Below are positions 8,266-19,202 of a stretch of DNA of 64,000 nt, piece after piece (the stretch's first letter is position 1; every line of letters starts with the position of its first letter). The stretch is from Nannobrachium achirus (taxonomy: Eukaryota; Chordata; Actinopteri; Myctophiformes; Myctophidae), in the NCBI GenBank assembly GCA_963921795.1, contig OY997640.1:7141091-7205090 (forward strand). The letters run 5' to 3'. The notes below the pieces were generated by a model, which was not told the origin of the DNA, searched no databases, and saw nothing but the letters and a program-made list of their open reading frames with translations. The position numbers and the translations under genes were made by a program.

Positions 8266-11200
8266 ATGGACCCAGCACCCCAGAACAGAGTCTACATTAA
8301 CTCTGCTCCACGCTGGCTAACGGAGAAGGCCAGAGCGCTGTTTTCAACCTGGGTTAAATCGGTGACCACGGGCCCCCACCACCCCATCCCCCAACTTTTC
8401 ATGGAGACCCCTTTGTCCCTTTGTCCCCCTCTGAAGCCCCCAGAGACTGCAACCAACCCCCCCTCCCCCACCGACGCCGATGCGAACACTTCCATAGACC
8501 TCGCCATGGACTTTGCCAGCCGCTTTGTGAAAAGAGGTATTCATATTATGCACTTAAACATTAACAGTTTGTTTGCTAAATTTGAACAAATCAAGCATAT
8601 GGTTCACGAAGGTAAGGTCCATTTTCTAACCTTCTCAGAGACCAAACTTGATGACTCTATCACTGACTCTCAGATCGAAATTGACAACTACTCGGTCATC
8701 CGAAATGATAGAAACAGATTTGGTGGTGGTGTATGCATGTATGTTCATAACTGTATTAAGTATATCCCCCGCCCTGACCTACAACACAGCTCTTTAGAAA
8801 CTGTATGGGTGGAAGTGATTCTTAAGAAAGCTAAAAACATACTAATCGGTGCCATCTATAGACCGCCCGACCAAAATGATTTCTGTGAGTTACTGGAGGA
8901 GAGCCTTGCACCGGTGGACAATGTTGAAAAATACATTATTGGCGATTGGAACATAGACATGCTTCGTAAAGAAGCTCCTCTATTCAAAAAGTTCAATAAG
9001 CTATGTAATCAACAGGGTCTCACTCAGCTCATCACCAAGCCAACTAGGGTTACAGATAACTCTCAAACCACCATAGATCTCATTGTAACCACAGACAAAT
9101 CTAAAGTCTCCGCGAGTGGGACTATTGAATGTGGTGGTCTAAGCGACCATGATATCATTTACTGCACCCGCAAAATACATAAGTCCAAAGCTGACGGCCA
9201 CAAAACAGTTGAAGCTAGAAACCTCAAAACCTACTCTAGCGAAGCCTTTAACCACAAACTGGAGAAATCTGACTGGTCCCCAGTACTAGCTAGCACTCAG
9301 GTCGATGAAGCCTGGCTAGGCTTTAAATCCATTTTCAACACTACCCTAGACGAAGTGGCTCCTTTGCGTAGGGTCAGGGTTAAAGCCCGCTCACAGCCAT
9401 GGTGGAATTCGGAAATCTGTGAATCAATGAAACTCAGAGACAAAAAATACTCTGAGAAACGCAAATATAATCACAAACTCAAAAAAGGCCCCAATAAACA
9501 CCTTAAAGCCAAATTAGAAATAGTCAGTTTAGAGGCTAATAAACTGAGAAATCGGACAACCTCCTTAATCCTTTCTGCCAAAAAAAACTACTTGGATGAG
9601 AAAGTTGAGGAAAACATCCACAAACCACGAGACCTATGGAAGCTATTTAAAACCCAGCTAGGCTGTGGTGCTAAACTCAGATCCATAGCCAGCAACATAT
9701 CCATCCAAACTCCCATAACCCTCCTCACTGATAGTCTTGATGTAGCCAAAAATCTCAACATCTACTTCACCTCCATGGCCAAAAATCTGGTCAATAAACT
9801 GCCCGCTCCATCTGGGCTGTTTGGTGTTAGGCACATCTTGAAATTCTACAGGAACCTTGGGGTATGCAAAGACAACTTTAAACTTGCCACGGTGTCAACT
9901 GATGAAGTGTTTAAAAAACTGCGCACCCTACCTCAATTCAAGGCCGCTGGCCATGATAAAATTGCCCCCAAATTTCTCATAGACTCAGCTGCCACCATTG
10001 CCCCAATCATTAACCATATTATTAATCTATCTATCAAGCAGGGTTATGTCCCCCAGGACTTCAAATTAGCCAAGGTAACCCCCCTGCACAAAAAAGGCAG
10101 TAAACTTGACCCTGGCAACTACAGGCCAATCTCAATCCTTAGTTCCATCTCTAAGGTAATGGAAAAAATTGTCTATGAACAGGTGGCTAAATATCTTGAA
10201 GAGAATAAACTGATCTACGAGTTCCAGTCTGGCTTCAGAGAGTCCCATTCCACAGATACATGCCTCATCTATTTGAATGATTACATCAAACGTGAAATTC
10301 ACGATGGCAAATATTGCGGCATGGTCATGCTGGACCTCCAGAAGGCATTTGACACCGTCGATCATTCTATTCTGATTGAAAAACTCAAAGCTATTGGTCT
10401 TGATAGCACAGCAGTGAGATGGATGCACTCTTACTTGGTGGGAAGGGAACAGATGGTGGAAGTCAACGGAACCCTGTCCCCCCCCCTCCCAGTAAACTGT
10501 GGAGTACCTCAAGGGAGTATACTAGGACCACTGTTGTTCTTAATATACGTAAACGACATGTCATCTGCTTGTGACTGCAATCTGTTTCTGTTCGCGGATG
10601 ACTCGGCTCTCCTAGTCTCAGGCAGAGACATTTTGCAGGTTGAAAAGGCCCTTAACTGTGAACTTAACAAGATCTGCACCTGGCTCAATGACAACAGACT
10701 CTCAATTCACCTAGGCAAAACTGAATGTATCCTCTTTGGATCTAGTCAGAAACTTAGCCTAGTTGAGAACTTCACAATTAAAGTAGGTGACACTGTGATA
10801 GAAAGAAAAAACCACATCTGCTACCTGGGTTGCATCCTGGAGGCTAACCTATCCAGTGAAAAAATGACCACCAAGGTAATCAATAAAGTCAATCAACGAA
10901 TTCGCTTCTTGCAAAGAGTTGCCCCACTGATCAATATTAAATCCCGAAAGACACTAGGAGGTGCTCTTATTGGGCCCCTCATTGATTACGGAGTCCTTGT
11001 CTGGTATCGCGACGCCCCAGCTGCCTTAAAGCTAAAGCTCCAAACAGCCCAAAACAAACTAATTAGGGTTGTGCTTGGTCTCCCTCCTCTGACCCACCTT
11101 ACCGAGCATCACCACGAAAGCGTGGGGTGGCTCAAAGTAGCTGACAGAGTACAGCATCTTGCAATGGGCCTGGTGTACAAGATACACTACACCTCCAAGA

Positions 11201-11445
11201 TTCCCATGTACCTGACAAACTACTTCTTAAAGGTCAAGGATGTTCACGATCATAACACCAGAGGCAGCTCCACTAATCATCATCAGCGTAGATTTAACAC
11301 TAAACAAGGCGCTAACTCGTTCTCCTGCTATACCATCAACATGTGGAACGCCCTTCCACAAGCCCTAAAGGAGAGCAAATCCCTAGCCTCCTTCAAAATT
11401 GGTATGAAAAGTCACCTTCAGACAGCAGCTACCCGTGACTTGTAA
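8266..11445 (+). CDS. LINE ORF2: AP endonuclease + reverse transcriptase
   Basis: A 1059-aa ORF with no frameshift. The AP-like endonuclease lies at about residues 91-302: LNINSL near 97-102, SETK with E125, IGAIYRPP at 194-201, GDWN at 226-229 and SDHD at 293-296. The reverse transcriptase lies at about 560-850: NYRPIS near 618, FQSGFRES, motif A LDLQKAFD (D690, D696), motif B GVPQGSILGPLLF (746-758), and the catalytic FADD at 776-779. The C-terminal HNTR...NMWNALP region is typical of the CR1/L2/Rex group. The protein would nick target DNA and prime reverse transcription on the LINE RNA. All visible catalytic residues are kept, so the copy may be recent or active. Translation could start at the ATG at 8266 or follow readthrough of the UGA at 8158. 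Confidence 0.93.
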   Translation: MDPAPQNRVYINSAPRWLTEKARALFSTWVKSVTTGPHHPIPQLFMETPLSLCPPLKPPETATNPPSPTDADANTSIDLAMDFASRFVKRGIHIMHLNINSLFAKFEQIKHMVHEGKVHFLTFSETKLDDSITDSQIEIDNYSVIRNDRNRFGGGVCMYVHNCIKYIPRPDLQHSSLETVWVEVILKKAKNILIGAIYRPPDQNDFCELLEESLAPVDNVEKYIIGDWNIDMLRKEAPLFKKFNKLCNQQGLTQLITKPTRVTDNSQTTIDLIVTTDKSKVSASGTIECGGLSDHDIIYCTRKIHKSKADGHKTVEARNLKTYSSEAFNHKLEKSDWSPVLASTQVDEAWLGFKSIFNTTLDEVAPLRRVRVKARSQPWWNSEICESMKLRDKKYSEKRKYNHKLKKGPNKHLKAKLEIVSLEANKLRNRTTSLILSAKKNYLDEKVEENIHKPRDLWKLFKTQLGCGAKLRSIASNISIQTPITLLTDSLDVAKNLNIYFTSMAKNLVNKLPAPSGLFGVRHILKFYRNLGVCKDNFKLATVSTDEVFKKLRTLPQFKAAGHDKIAPKFLIDSAATIAPIINHIINLSIKQGYVPQDFKLAKVTPLHKKGSKLDPGNYRPISILSSISKVMEKIVYEQVAKYLEENKLIYEFQSGFRESHSTDTCLIYLNDYIKREIHDGKYCGMVMLDLQKAFDTVDHSILIEKLKAIGLDSTAVRWMHSYLVGREQMVEVNGTLSPPLPVNCGVPQGSILGPLLFLIYVNDMSSACDCNLFLFADDSALLVSGRDILQVEKALNCELNKICTWLNDNRLSIHLGKTECILFGSSQKLSLVENFTIKVGDTVIERKNHICYLGCILEANLSSEKMTTKVINKVNQRIRFLQRVAPLINIKSRKTLGGALIGPLIDYGVLVWYRDAPAALKLKLQTAQNKLIRVVLGLPPLTHLTEHHHESVGWLKVADRVQHLAMGLVYKIHYTSKIPMYLTNYFLKVKDVHDHNTRGSSTNHHQRRFNTKQGANSFSCYTINMWNALPQALKESKSLASFKIGMKSHLQTAATRDL

Positions 11446-11894
11446 ACAGACTAAGCCCCCATGCTCCCCCCCTTTTTCTTTGTATTCTGCCTTTTGTATT
11501 TGATGTTATGCTTTTGAAACTGATATTATCCTAGATAAAGTACTATGTTCTATCCGTCTGTCTTTCAATGTTATATGAGATACTTAAAGTGTGGTTCCTG
11601 TGGAAATAAGCCTCGGCTTTCTAGGATCTCCTTTTAGTTGACCTTGTACCAGTGATTTGTACTGTCATGAAACTGTACTTTTTTCTATTGCAAACTTCTA
11701 ATAAATTCTTCAATCAATCAATCAAACAGACAGACAGATACAGATATCTCCATATATGGGCATAAATGGTCACAGGCAAACAGATGGTCAAAACGGGTCC
11801 TATGACAACAGGTATAATGGGGTTTGCATTAAAGGGCGGGGCATTCATTCCCTATTTACATCGTTCCCGAGTTGGCCAGGTCGCCGACTAGACG

Positions 11895-11919
11895 CTGGGC
11901 CGCCCGAAGGGCGGCCCAG
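11895..11919 (+). repeat. Helitron 3' hairpin, copy 1
   Basis: An 11-bp stem CTGGGCCGCCC with loop GAA, seven bases before the CTAG end. In copy 3 the same stem carries loop TTC, that is, the reverse complement. Confidence 0.9.
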
Positions 11920-11926
11920 CTTCTAG

Positions 11927-13018
11927 TACCTATAATACACAATACAAACAGAGAGGACCAGGTGTTGCCTTTTGTCTGTCCTCTACCCTGAGACAAAGCA
12001 AAGCAGCATGTATCTATTCTGCATGGGGCAAGACCCAAATGAACAAACATTTTTGCTTCTGGGGGTCCCTGGACCAAAATATTTTGAGATGGGGTCTGCG
12101 GCCAAATACGGGGGTCCTCGACATGACAGTTTGAGAACCACTGATTGAGGCAACATTTAGCTTGTCAGGGTGGTTGGAGCGCCTCAGTGCGGCTGCAGTG
12201 TTCATGTATAAACTCTCTTCCAGAGTAGAGAGAGACACTAGAAACTCTGCTGGAGAGACAAAACAAACTGCTGAATGAAATGAATTATGAATTTTAACTT
12301 TTGGAAGAAAAAAAAAAGGGACTCATGTCCCTTTCAACTCGAAGGGACTAGGCCTATATGGCATTATTTCTGCAAGTGGTAAATACACACACTTCTGTGC
12401 TGAGTCTCTCTTAGATACATGCCTCTTGCTTGCTTGCATGCATTCATTTCATCTCATGTTGTGAAGAAAGCCTCTGCACAGCTGTGCGTGTATTTACCAC
12501 TTGCAGAAGTAATGCCATATAGTCTTAATTTAAAGGTAAAGTTAAAATTCATATTTCATTTCATTCATCAGTTTGTTTTGTCTCTGGATCATAATGATCA
12601 TAAATGATTAATCGATTATTCAATTAATTGATTCATGCATATCAATAGGATATAGATCACAGCAGGGCATGTAGGTATTAATGTAGGTATAAGGACATCA
12701 TTCAAATCGCGTCCCCCCAAACATTGAATCACCAATGCAACACTGCCCATCCCTAACTACTAGGAAGTAGAGCACCCCCTCCTCAAAATGTCTGTGCACG
12801 CCCATGCATATTGTGGGATGTGTTTGTTAATTTCATTAAATGTGGGGTCCTTTGCCAGAGTGTATTCAACCATTTTTAAGAAGAGTCCTGCAGAGAATTC
12901 CTGTTCATCATGTGAGCTTTCCAGAGTGCCACGAAGTGGGAGTTCATTAACTACAAGAAACTGAACTACTTCTCCTATGGGTTTAATGTAGTACCTATTT
13001 TTTCTATTTTTGTGGGCC
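11927..13018. other. Repeat debris; no gene seen
   Basis: A minus-strand hAT-like piece (GGGGTCC blocks ending TTTGAGAACCACTG) lies at about 12000-12148. A weak inverted pair around 12300-12560 shares CATTTCATTCA and TGGCATTA-type blocks. The rest is AT-rich with no supported ORF. Confidence 0.5.
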
Positions 13019-13330
13019 CTAGGAGATTTTCGTAGCTTCCCTTTGTATCATTTCAGACCATGTGCTGGCATTTTTCACATGACATAGACTGGATTCGTGT
13101 TTTGTGAATCCCTTGTCTTTCTCCAATGCAGTTTTCCAATGATTAAAACCTTGTTTGGTGAAAAACAAATATCTGTCATTATTTCCGCCAAATTTGCGAC
13201 AAGGGAAACAAAAACATGCATCTAGCTTTACAGAATATTTTAGCCATTCTCCTTTTGCACAAAGTAGTGCAATGCAAGATAGAGGGCGCCACTTTGAGTC
13301 ACACCCTACCACTACTTCCTGTTCATCCAC
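13019..13330 (-). pseudogene. hAT transposase fragment (TTF-type zinc finger, ZMYM1-like)
   Basis: About 100 codons read on the minus strand contain CFCFPC followed by NHWKTALEKDKGF and HESSLCH. This is the C..C / H....H pattern of the TTF-type zinc finger found at the N-terminus of ZMYM1-like hAT transposases. No DUF4371-like or catalytic core follows. It is a stranded N-terminal exon, not a gene. Its 5' half lies in the left arm of a large inverted repeat (13243-13594). Confidence 0.7.
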
Positions 13331-13594
13331 AGAGCATTGATTCTAGTCATTTTCTCGATTAGATTTCTTTTCACTTTTTTCAACTTTTATTACTTGGGAT
13401 GATAAAAAAGATGAGGCAGTATTTTGACAAGTAATAAAAGTTGAAAAAAGTGAAAAGAAAGCACTTTAATCTAATGGAGAAAACAACTAGAATTAATGCT
13501 CTGTGGATGAACAGGAAGTAGTGGTAGGGTGTGACTCAAAGGGATCTGGCGCCCTCTATCTTGCATTGCACTACTTTGTGCAAAAGGAGAATGG
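13243..13594. repeat. Large inverted repeat containing part of a hAT exon
   Basis: Arms of about 155 bp: CCATTCTCCTTTTGCAC at the left end and its complement at the right end. They meet around 13400-13435 through a short AT-rich spacer. Arm identity is high, apart from a small change near GGCGCCA/GGATCTGGCGCC. Confidence 0.85.
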
Positions 13595-13901
13595 TCTTCC
13601 ATGGTACCAGCCCAGGCTCAATGCGCGTGCTGTCTTGCCAAAATTACGCTTTGGAAAAACAAGATTAGCGGGCTGTGATGGTGCTGTGGCGCTTAAACCA
13701 GTACTGTTATCAGCGGCCACTACTGTGTCGTGCACGGCAGCGCTTTCAGCCGGTGTTGCGGTGCTTGTGGATCTTAATTGGGGGTTAGGGTTTGGGTCGG
13801 GTCGAGGAGCAGCTGTACTCCGAGTCTGACTGGAGCCGCTGCGAGGTTTAGAAACCAGAAATCAACGCATATTGACCGAAAGAGCCAGAGAGAGAGAAGA
13901 G

Positions 13902-14412
13902 AAGCTATACTATGTAACTTTTACAATAAAACGAAACTTAAAATTGTCCTAACTATTAAATCGCTAAAGTTTTAGAACACCCACTCTATTAATTAATTTC
14001 AGCCCCGAAAGCCTTTTCTTTATTTGTTTTTTACTGAGCCAGTGAGCCGTGACAGGGGCTGCATTTCGCGGCAAAATTACGTCATCTGTATACGTTGTCT
14101 CCAGATCATACACTACCGGCCAATCACAGCGCGGATCATACACTACCAGCCAATCACAGTGCGTCTTGTCGTCTCTTCAGGAAGTAGCTTGCTTCAACAG
14201 CAGTGTTTACGCTGGTGTAGGAGTCTTGCCTGTTACTCCCCAACGTAGGAACGTGAGACCACTCTACGGATGCGTATCGGCGAGCTGCAGGCGGTCGCGG
14301 TGGTTTTGTGGCCCCGCTCCGGTGGTCCGTGGCAACCCCGGGCGAAAAACTGCCGAAAAAAGCAATACCGCTACTGACCAGTAGTTGAGCAACTTCCATA
14401 GTATAGCTTTAA
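13902..14412 (+). repeat. Unclassified MITE (GCTATACTATGTAACTT family), copy 3
   Basis: About 510 bp with both termini present: AAGCTATACTATGTAACTT at the left and CCATAGTATAGCTTTAAA at the right. Tandem CCAATCACAG units occur near 14118-14160. Confidence 0.8.
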
Positions 14413-14705
14413 AGTGAAGCAAGCAGCACTAAAAACAAACTGTTCCTTCTCTCGATTAGTTCCTTTCTTAATGCGCTGAACAAAGATTGAATTTAGTTGG
14501 CAACCAGAAGTGGTGCGTGTGTCTGTGCTCTGTGGAGACGAGAGAGACTGACTGCTATTTGCTCCTCGTCGCTACTCGTCGCTACGCATCAACGCAAATC
14601 AGGGCGGAGCTGCCGGAGCATTATTTTGACGTATTTTTTGAGGTGCAGAGAGCGACAGAGATGGCGATCGGACTTTTTTTTTTAATGTATACCTATATAT
14701 ACCAG

Positions 14706-14753
14706 TAAGACTCCCTAATCGGGAGATAAGCGACCGTTGGTCGCTTATCTCCA
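14706..14753. repeat. Short hairpin repeat end
   Basis: AGTAAGACTCCCTAATCGGG is followed by a 14-bp stem, GGAGATAAGCGACC / GGTCGCTTATCTCC. The same end sequence recurs at 36620-36660 and 37525-37545. Confidence 0.65.
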
Positions 14754-14814
14754 CAAATATCACAGCCTCCACCTCTCACGTCATACGGGCAGCCATAGTT
14801 ACACCTGGAATGTT

Positions 14815-15470
14815 GAATCTCCATATATGGAGATAACCTACCCATCACACAAAGTCTGACCTCACCAGCCCATACCTGGGCATGGACGACTTATATCTCC
14901 ATATACGGAGATGGCCATATATGGAGATACGATGACATCACAGAGTCCACAGCTGATGATGTGGCGTGATGTCATACAATACACAAACAAGCCCTATATA
15001 AAGGGGCAATTCTCACCAGGGAAGAGAGCATTCCCCACTAGCTGAGTATCTTAAGATGGTTGGATGTGATGATAAGCCACAAATAGGCCAAAAGTTTGTT
15101 TTACCAATTATCAAGACATACGGGCAGTTGACAGTTTGCCATTGTTACTCATTGAAGTTGAATCTCCATCTGAATCCCTTTTATGCCCATATATGGAGAT
15201 CCCTGCTCTGAGTATCTGACATCACTAATCCCTTTTATGCCCATATATGGAGATCCCTGCTCTGATTATCTGACATCACTAATCCCTTTTATGCCCATAT
15301 ACAGTATGGAGATCCCTAACAGAATCCATTTTATGCCCATATATGGAGATACCTGCTCTGAGTATCTGACATCACTGTGATGTCACCTGTTTATGCCTAA
15401 ATATGGAGATCCCTGCTCTGAGTATCTGACATCACTGCGATCTCACCTGTGATGTCACAGTGACACATCA
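14815..15470. repeat. CArG-box minisatellite region
   Basis: Repeated palindrome ATCTCCATATATGGAGAT, then about five tandem units of roughly 55 bp each (15173-15440) containing TTTATGCCCATATATGGAGA and CTGACATCACT. The unit is the reverse complement of the Helitron body motif, so the array is probably Helitron-derived. Confidence 0.85.
14995..15003 (+). promoter_or_regulatory. TATA-like box
   Basis: CCCTATATAAAGGGG lies downstream of a TGATGTCAT CRE-like site and several CCATATATGG boxes. It could be a transposon-internal promoter; no ORF of note follows within 500 bp. Confidence 0.25.
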
Positions 15471-15559
15471 CCTCAGTATCTGTGATGTCACAGTGACACA
15501 TCACCTCAGTATCAGGCGTTACACGTATACATTGAGCAGGGCAAAGGTGTGACGTGTGT

Positions 15560-15592
15560 GACGGACGGACGGACGGACGGACGGACGGACGG
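15560..15592. repeat. (GGAC)n microsatellite
   Basis: Eight or so ACGG/GGAC units. Confidence 0.95.
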
Positions 15593-15950
15593 CCGGTGGA
15601 GGTTTTCATACTAAACTGCGACCTTACGGTCGCAATAATGAAATGGTGTTGGTTTTGGTGGTGCGACAGCTGTAGCACACTATTTAAAATAGTTTTAAAT
15701 ATATTTGATATATTCTTTTCCCCATGCCATCTTGTTTGGTGGGGCAGTCAGGGCATTTAGGGGGGCATTGCCTCCCCTTGCCTATGCAGGGATCCGGGCC
15801 TGCCATATTTGGACCTAGAACGATCTACAGCTCCATATATGTCTAGTGCTGACATCAGTCTGATGGTCTCCGATGTCACAAGCACACAGCCAAGTACTAT
15901 ATGGGTGGCCATTAACCTTGAGCTCAGGAGGCAAGAAGAATACTCTAGTC

Positions 15951-16384
15951 CAGTGTTTCTCAAAAGGGGGTATGTGTACCCCTAGGGTACACGGCGGTAC
16001 TGAAGGTGGTACTAGAGAAAATGCCCCCAAAAAAGAAAAATAGAAGTAGGCCTATAAATCACTGTTATGTTTAATGATGACACTTGGAGAAACATGTTGT
16101 GAGCCTGATAGTTGCTCACCCAAATTATGGTACCAGGCAACTGGGATGTGTTTGTTTTGATGTTTGAATGTAAGTTATTGACAAGAAAACTGGATGAAAT
16201 GTTATGGCCAGGGTGTTGAAAATAAATCTGTTCAGGAGGCACCGTTTGAAACTCTCACTCCCCTTCTTATTTGTGGTAGTTTTATGGTTTTATAAGGAAA
16301 CGTTTTTTGTCGGGTAAAGGGGGTACTTGGATTCAAAAATCTGGGAAAGGGGGTACTCAAGCCAAAACAGATTGAGAAACACTG
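15951..16384. mobile_element. Non-autonomous hAT MITE, perfect TSD
   Basis: Termini are CAGTGTTTCTCAA and TTGAGAAACACTG. They are flanked by CTCTAGTC at 15943-15950 and 16385-16392, a perfect 8-bp duplication. The 434-bp body is rich in GGGGGTAC blocks and has no transposase. Confidence 0.92.
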
Positions 16385-16392
16385 CTCTAGTC

Positions 16393-16898
16393 TACTCTTT
16401 GCCTGTCTCCCCGACATGACCCACTGAAGATTGTTACTCCATATGGAGCTACCCGACAATCATAGGCGATTTTATAGGGGGTGCAGAGGGTGCACTTGCA
16501 CCCCCTGGCCACCAGGGAGTAAAAAAAACTCATAAAGTCAATGCAAGCTTCCACAAAGGCAACAAATTTCCACTTTTCCAGTGGTGGAAAAAGTACTCGT
16601 TTAAGTATGGTTTTGCATGTTTTATAATATTATAATTTATATCTGCAAAGTAAGTAATAAGATAAATAGTTTAGTAATAATACAATATTTGGATCCGAGA
16701 TGTAATGGAGTAGGTAGGCCTAGTAAAGTACTGGAAATTGGACATAAGCTTCTCAAATAAAGTGCAGTCAATACTCAAGTAAGTAAATGTATTTTACACA
16801 CAAGTTGTTGCAAAATAAGTAAATAAATCATAGGCCTATAGACATATGCTCATGGTGTCTAGAAAAAAGCACCTGTTTTTGTTTATATTGTGTTACAA
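16393..16898. other. AT-rich sequence, nothing recognised
   Basis: Short GGTGCAGAGGGTGCACTTGC repeat-like end near 16478-16500. Otherwise no ORF or repeat end is supported. Confidence 0.4.
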
Positions 16899-17776
16899 TT
16901 AACTCTTTTACTGCCACAGAATTGAACAAAAAGCTCAATCCACTGCCAGCTAAATTGAGAATTGTCGCTCATCTTTGAAGGCCTACTGGAGAAATTTGGT
17001 TTCGACTATAAAGACAACAATTATATGGCAACGAAGAATAGAATGTCTACTTTGCAACAGAAAAAGATTTCGAGTTTTTATCTTGTTCTGTTCATTAGCT
17101 AGAAGCTGCAGAATGTGGCCTAAAAACAGCTCTTTGAGAACATAAAGCTGAGAAAAATGCATTTTTGTGAAGAATACATTTTCAGGCAGAAATCTCTCTT
17201 TAGCCTTTTATTGTTGGCTTCAGTAACATCACACCTATGATCAGTGGTTGTTTACAAACAAATTCAAAAAAATAAAAACAAGAAAAAGTGTCTTTTTACA
17301 CACTTTTAGTGTGTAAGAGAAGTAAGAGCAGTAGTAAGAGCAGTGCAGAACATTGACACAGTGACATGAGCTTCAGCCTGAATCCTGCTTCAGCTTTCAG
17401 GGTTCTCTTTATCTCACTGTGACACTACATGTCTACAGAGTGTATATGTGTGTGTGCGTGCGTGCGTGCGTGCGTGCGTGCGTGTGTGTCATTCAGCCTG
17501 CACAGGGCCTGGGGCTCCATTCTGTTTCACTCCAGCCAGGCTCCTCCGGAAGGGCTCCACCGGGTCTGCTGAACTCGTACACGAGCCCATGGTCGATCTG
17601 TAAATTATACAAATACATAATTACTATAAAATACATGAAAAATAGTACACCTTCAAGCTCACAACGCGTCACAGCAGAATGCGTGGAGGTTGGGGGCCTA
17701 CTATTTTCATCAAAAGGCCGTTTTAGAAATGTCAACCCCTGCCTCTCTAACATTCTATGCACTTCCTGCTTACCAC

Positions 17777-17779
<3 letters not shown>

Positions 17780-17827
<48 letters not shown>
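17780..17827. repeat. (TA)n microsatellite
   Basis: About 46 bp of TA repeats at a place where copy B has only a short AT-rich stretch. Confidence 0.97.
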
Positions 17828-17830
<3 letters not shown>

Positions 17831-18139
17831 ATTATGTAAAAACAGCATTCATGGTCTGGAGAGGGCACTTTTTACAGATGGATAAAAGGGCAGGGGCTCA
17901 AGCCCCCTTTGATGTCTATGTGAGCATGTGCATGGTGCTAAGTCTGATTTACAGAAAAAAGTTTGTTTTTTCTTTACCTATCCTTGTCCTTGGACGACCG
18001 TGATGTGGAAATGAAGAAGTAGGCTCATCATCATCGTCGACTCATCATCTAAAATCATAGCCAGGAAAATATCAAAGTTTATATCTAAACAAATCAATTT
18101 ACAATTTTGACATTTAGCAAATGACTTACAATAAGTTCA

Positions 18140-18382
18140 TATATAACATAAAATGCAGTTATAGTAAATAGTTACCATGCATTTACTGTCACAGTGAAAT
18201 TCCCTTTATACCCTGTATACCTATATAAAATGTCACAATGCAACATAGCTCTGTTTACACAAAGCTGTACTCCCTCCAACTGTATATATGTTCCCCATTT
18301 TCAACAGTTTTTATTTGTAACACTTGCTTTGGCAATGTAAACGTATGTTTTCTCATGCCAATAAAGCTCCTTTGAATTGAAC
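18140..18382 (+). repeat. LINE 3' tail nested in piggyBac-like copy A
   Basis: Ends CCAATAAAGCTCCTTTGAAT with a GAATT-type tail, as in fish L2-like LINE 3' ends. The same tail is at the matching site of copy B (60150-60421), so it was present before the two copies separated. Confidence 0.6.
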
Positions 18383-18929
18383 TGAAAAGCTACATCATCA
18401 GCTACTGATGATGATGATGATGATGATGATGACGATAAAAAGAAACCTCTCCCTCTCTCTCACACACACACGCATCGTACGCACGCACACACAAACTAAG
18501 CCAATAAATCCTAAATTCCCATCAAATAATCCTAGTAGGCTGTGCAGTGCACGTACACTACACGCGGTACGTGCACGCGCGTGATAGGAACTCCACGTGT
18601 GTCCTGAGTAGCGACAAAAACAAACCAAGCACGTGGATCCTAACTGCTTGGATCAAGTTACTGATCCGGTCCGGATACGGAAACATTTCTTGCATGTATG
18701 TGTACGTGTAAATAGCCGGATGCAGTAGGCGGGCTCTAGACCGGATCCCAATGTCGGAGTGGCAACACGTCGCAATGGAAAACCGTTACCCTATCTCACT
18801 GATCACTGACCATCCCCCCATCCCAGGCTTCCAGTTCCACACGGATGCTCTGTTATCACACAGTATACAACTATATACAGTATACAACTATACAATACAT
18901 ACATGCACTGGATTGGAAGTCTTACTTTG

Positions 18930-19202
18930 GACAGTAGAATCGTGGCCTCTGTTCTCCGAGGGGTCTCTACGCGGAAGCCATTCTTCATTGGCCAAATCGC
19001 CCAGTTCGTCCGTCTTTTCGCGGCGGTACATGGGTCTCTGCTGCTGCGGCGATGTGAGCCCCCGGGCGGGGGGATCCATCCTACACGGGGGTCGAGCTCC
19101 GTCGGGATCGGTTTCCACAATATCACGAGGCTCTTGATCCATTTTTGGACCCCGGTTCTTCGCGACTGGCACCATCTTCAATCTTTTTATCTTCAATAAC
19201 AA
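18930..19202 (-). pseudogene. N-terminal exon of piggyBac-like transposase (copy A)
   Basis: Minus-strand frame starting MDQEPRDIVETDPDG near 19140 and running to a GTAAGA donor-like site near 18930. It is acidic, low in hydrophobic residues, and has no catalytic motif. The homologous block in copy B (60985-61400) is similar but carries a 127-bp tandem duplication. The assignment to the transposase is by position and strand only. Confidence 0.45.

Larger units (their letters stand above)
7499..11725 (+). mobile_element. Apparently full-length APE-type LINE (CR1/L2/Rex-like)
   Basis: Comparison with Helitron copy 3 (34925-34945), which continues uninterrupted from GGACGCCGACA into GACAGACAG, places the insertion at about 7499 and its end at the (TCAA)n tail near 11725. 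The flanks share only the local GACA repeat. The element has a 5' leader of about 17 nt, an upstream reading frame with a 2A-like motif, a UGA, an in-phase APE-RT ORF2, a 3' UTR with AATAAA near 11700, and a CAAT-repeat tail. 5'-truncated relatives lie at 40401-40811 on the minus strand. The family call rests on APE plus RT motifs and the HNTR...WNALP C-terminus of Jockey-superfamily elements; the exact clade is not settled. Confidence 0.88.
5709..11926 (+). mobile_element. Helitron copy 1 (non-autonomous, with nested LINE)
   Basis: The 5' end is TCTATCTATAAATGCGAC after a host A (5708). The 3' end is a 25-nt hairpin (11895-11919) followed by TTCTAG and a host T (11927). This is the Helitron signature: 5'-TC, subterminal hairpin, CTRR-3', insertion between A and T. 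The same two ends define the copies at 33069 and 34196. The body carries a first-half motif repeated in degenerate form and then arrays of GATCTCCATATATGGGCATAAA. No Rep/helicase is seen, so it is non-autonomous. Without the LINE (7499-11725) the element is about 2 kb. Confidence 0.85.

Noticed and set aside
15173..15440. CRISPR-like spaced direct repeats
   Set aside because: Units are contiguous minisatellite repeats without unique spacers, in a eukaryotic context, and related to the Helitron motif.
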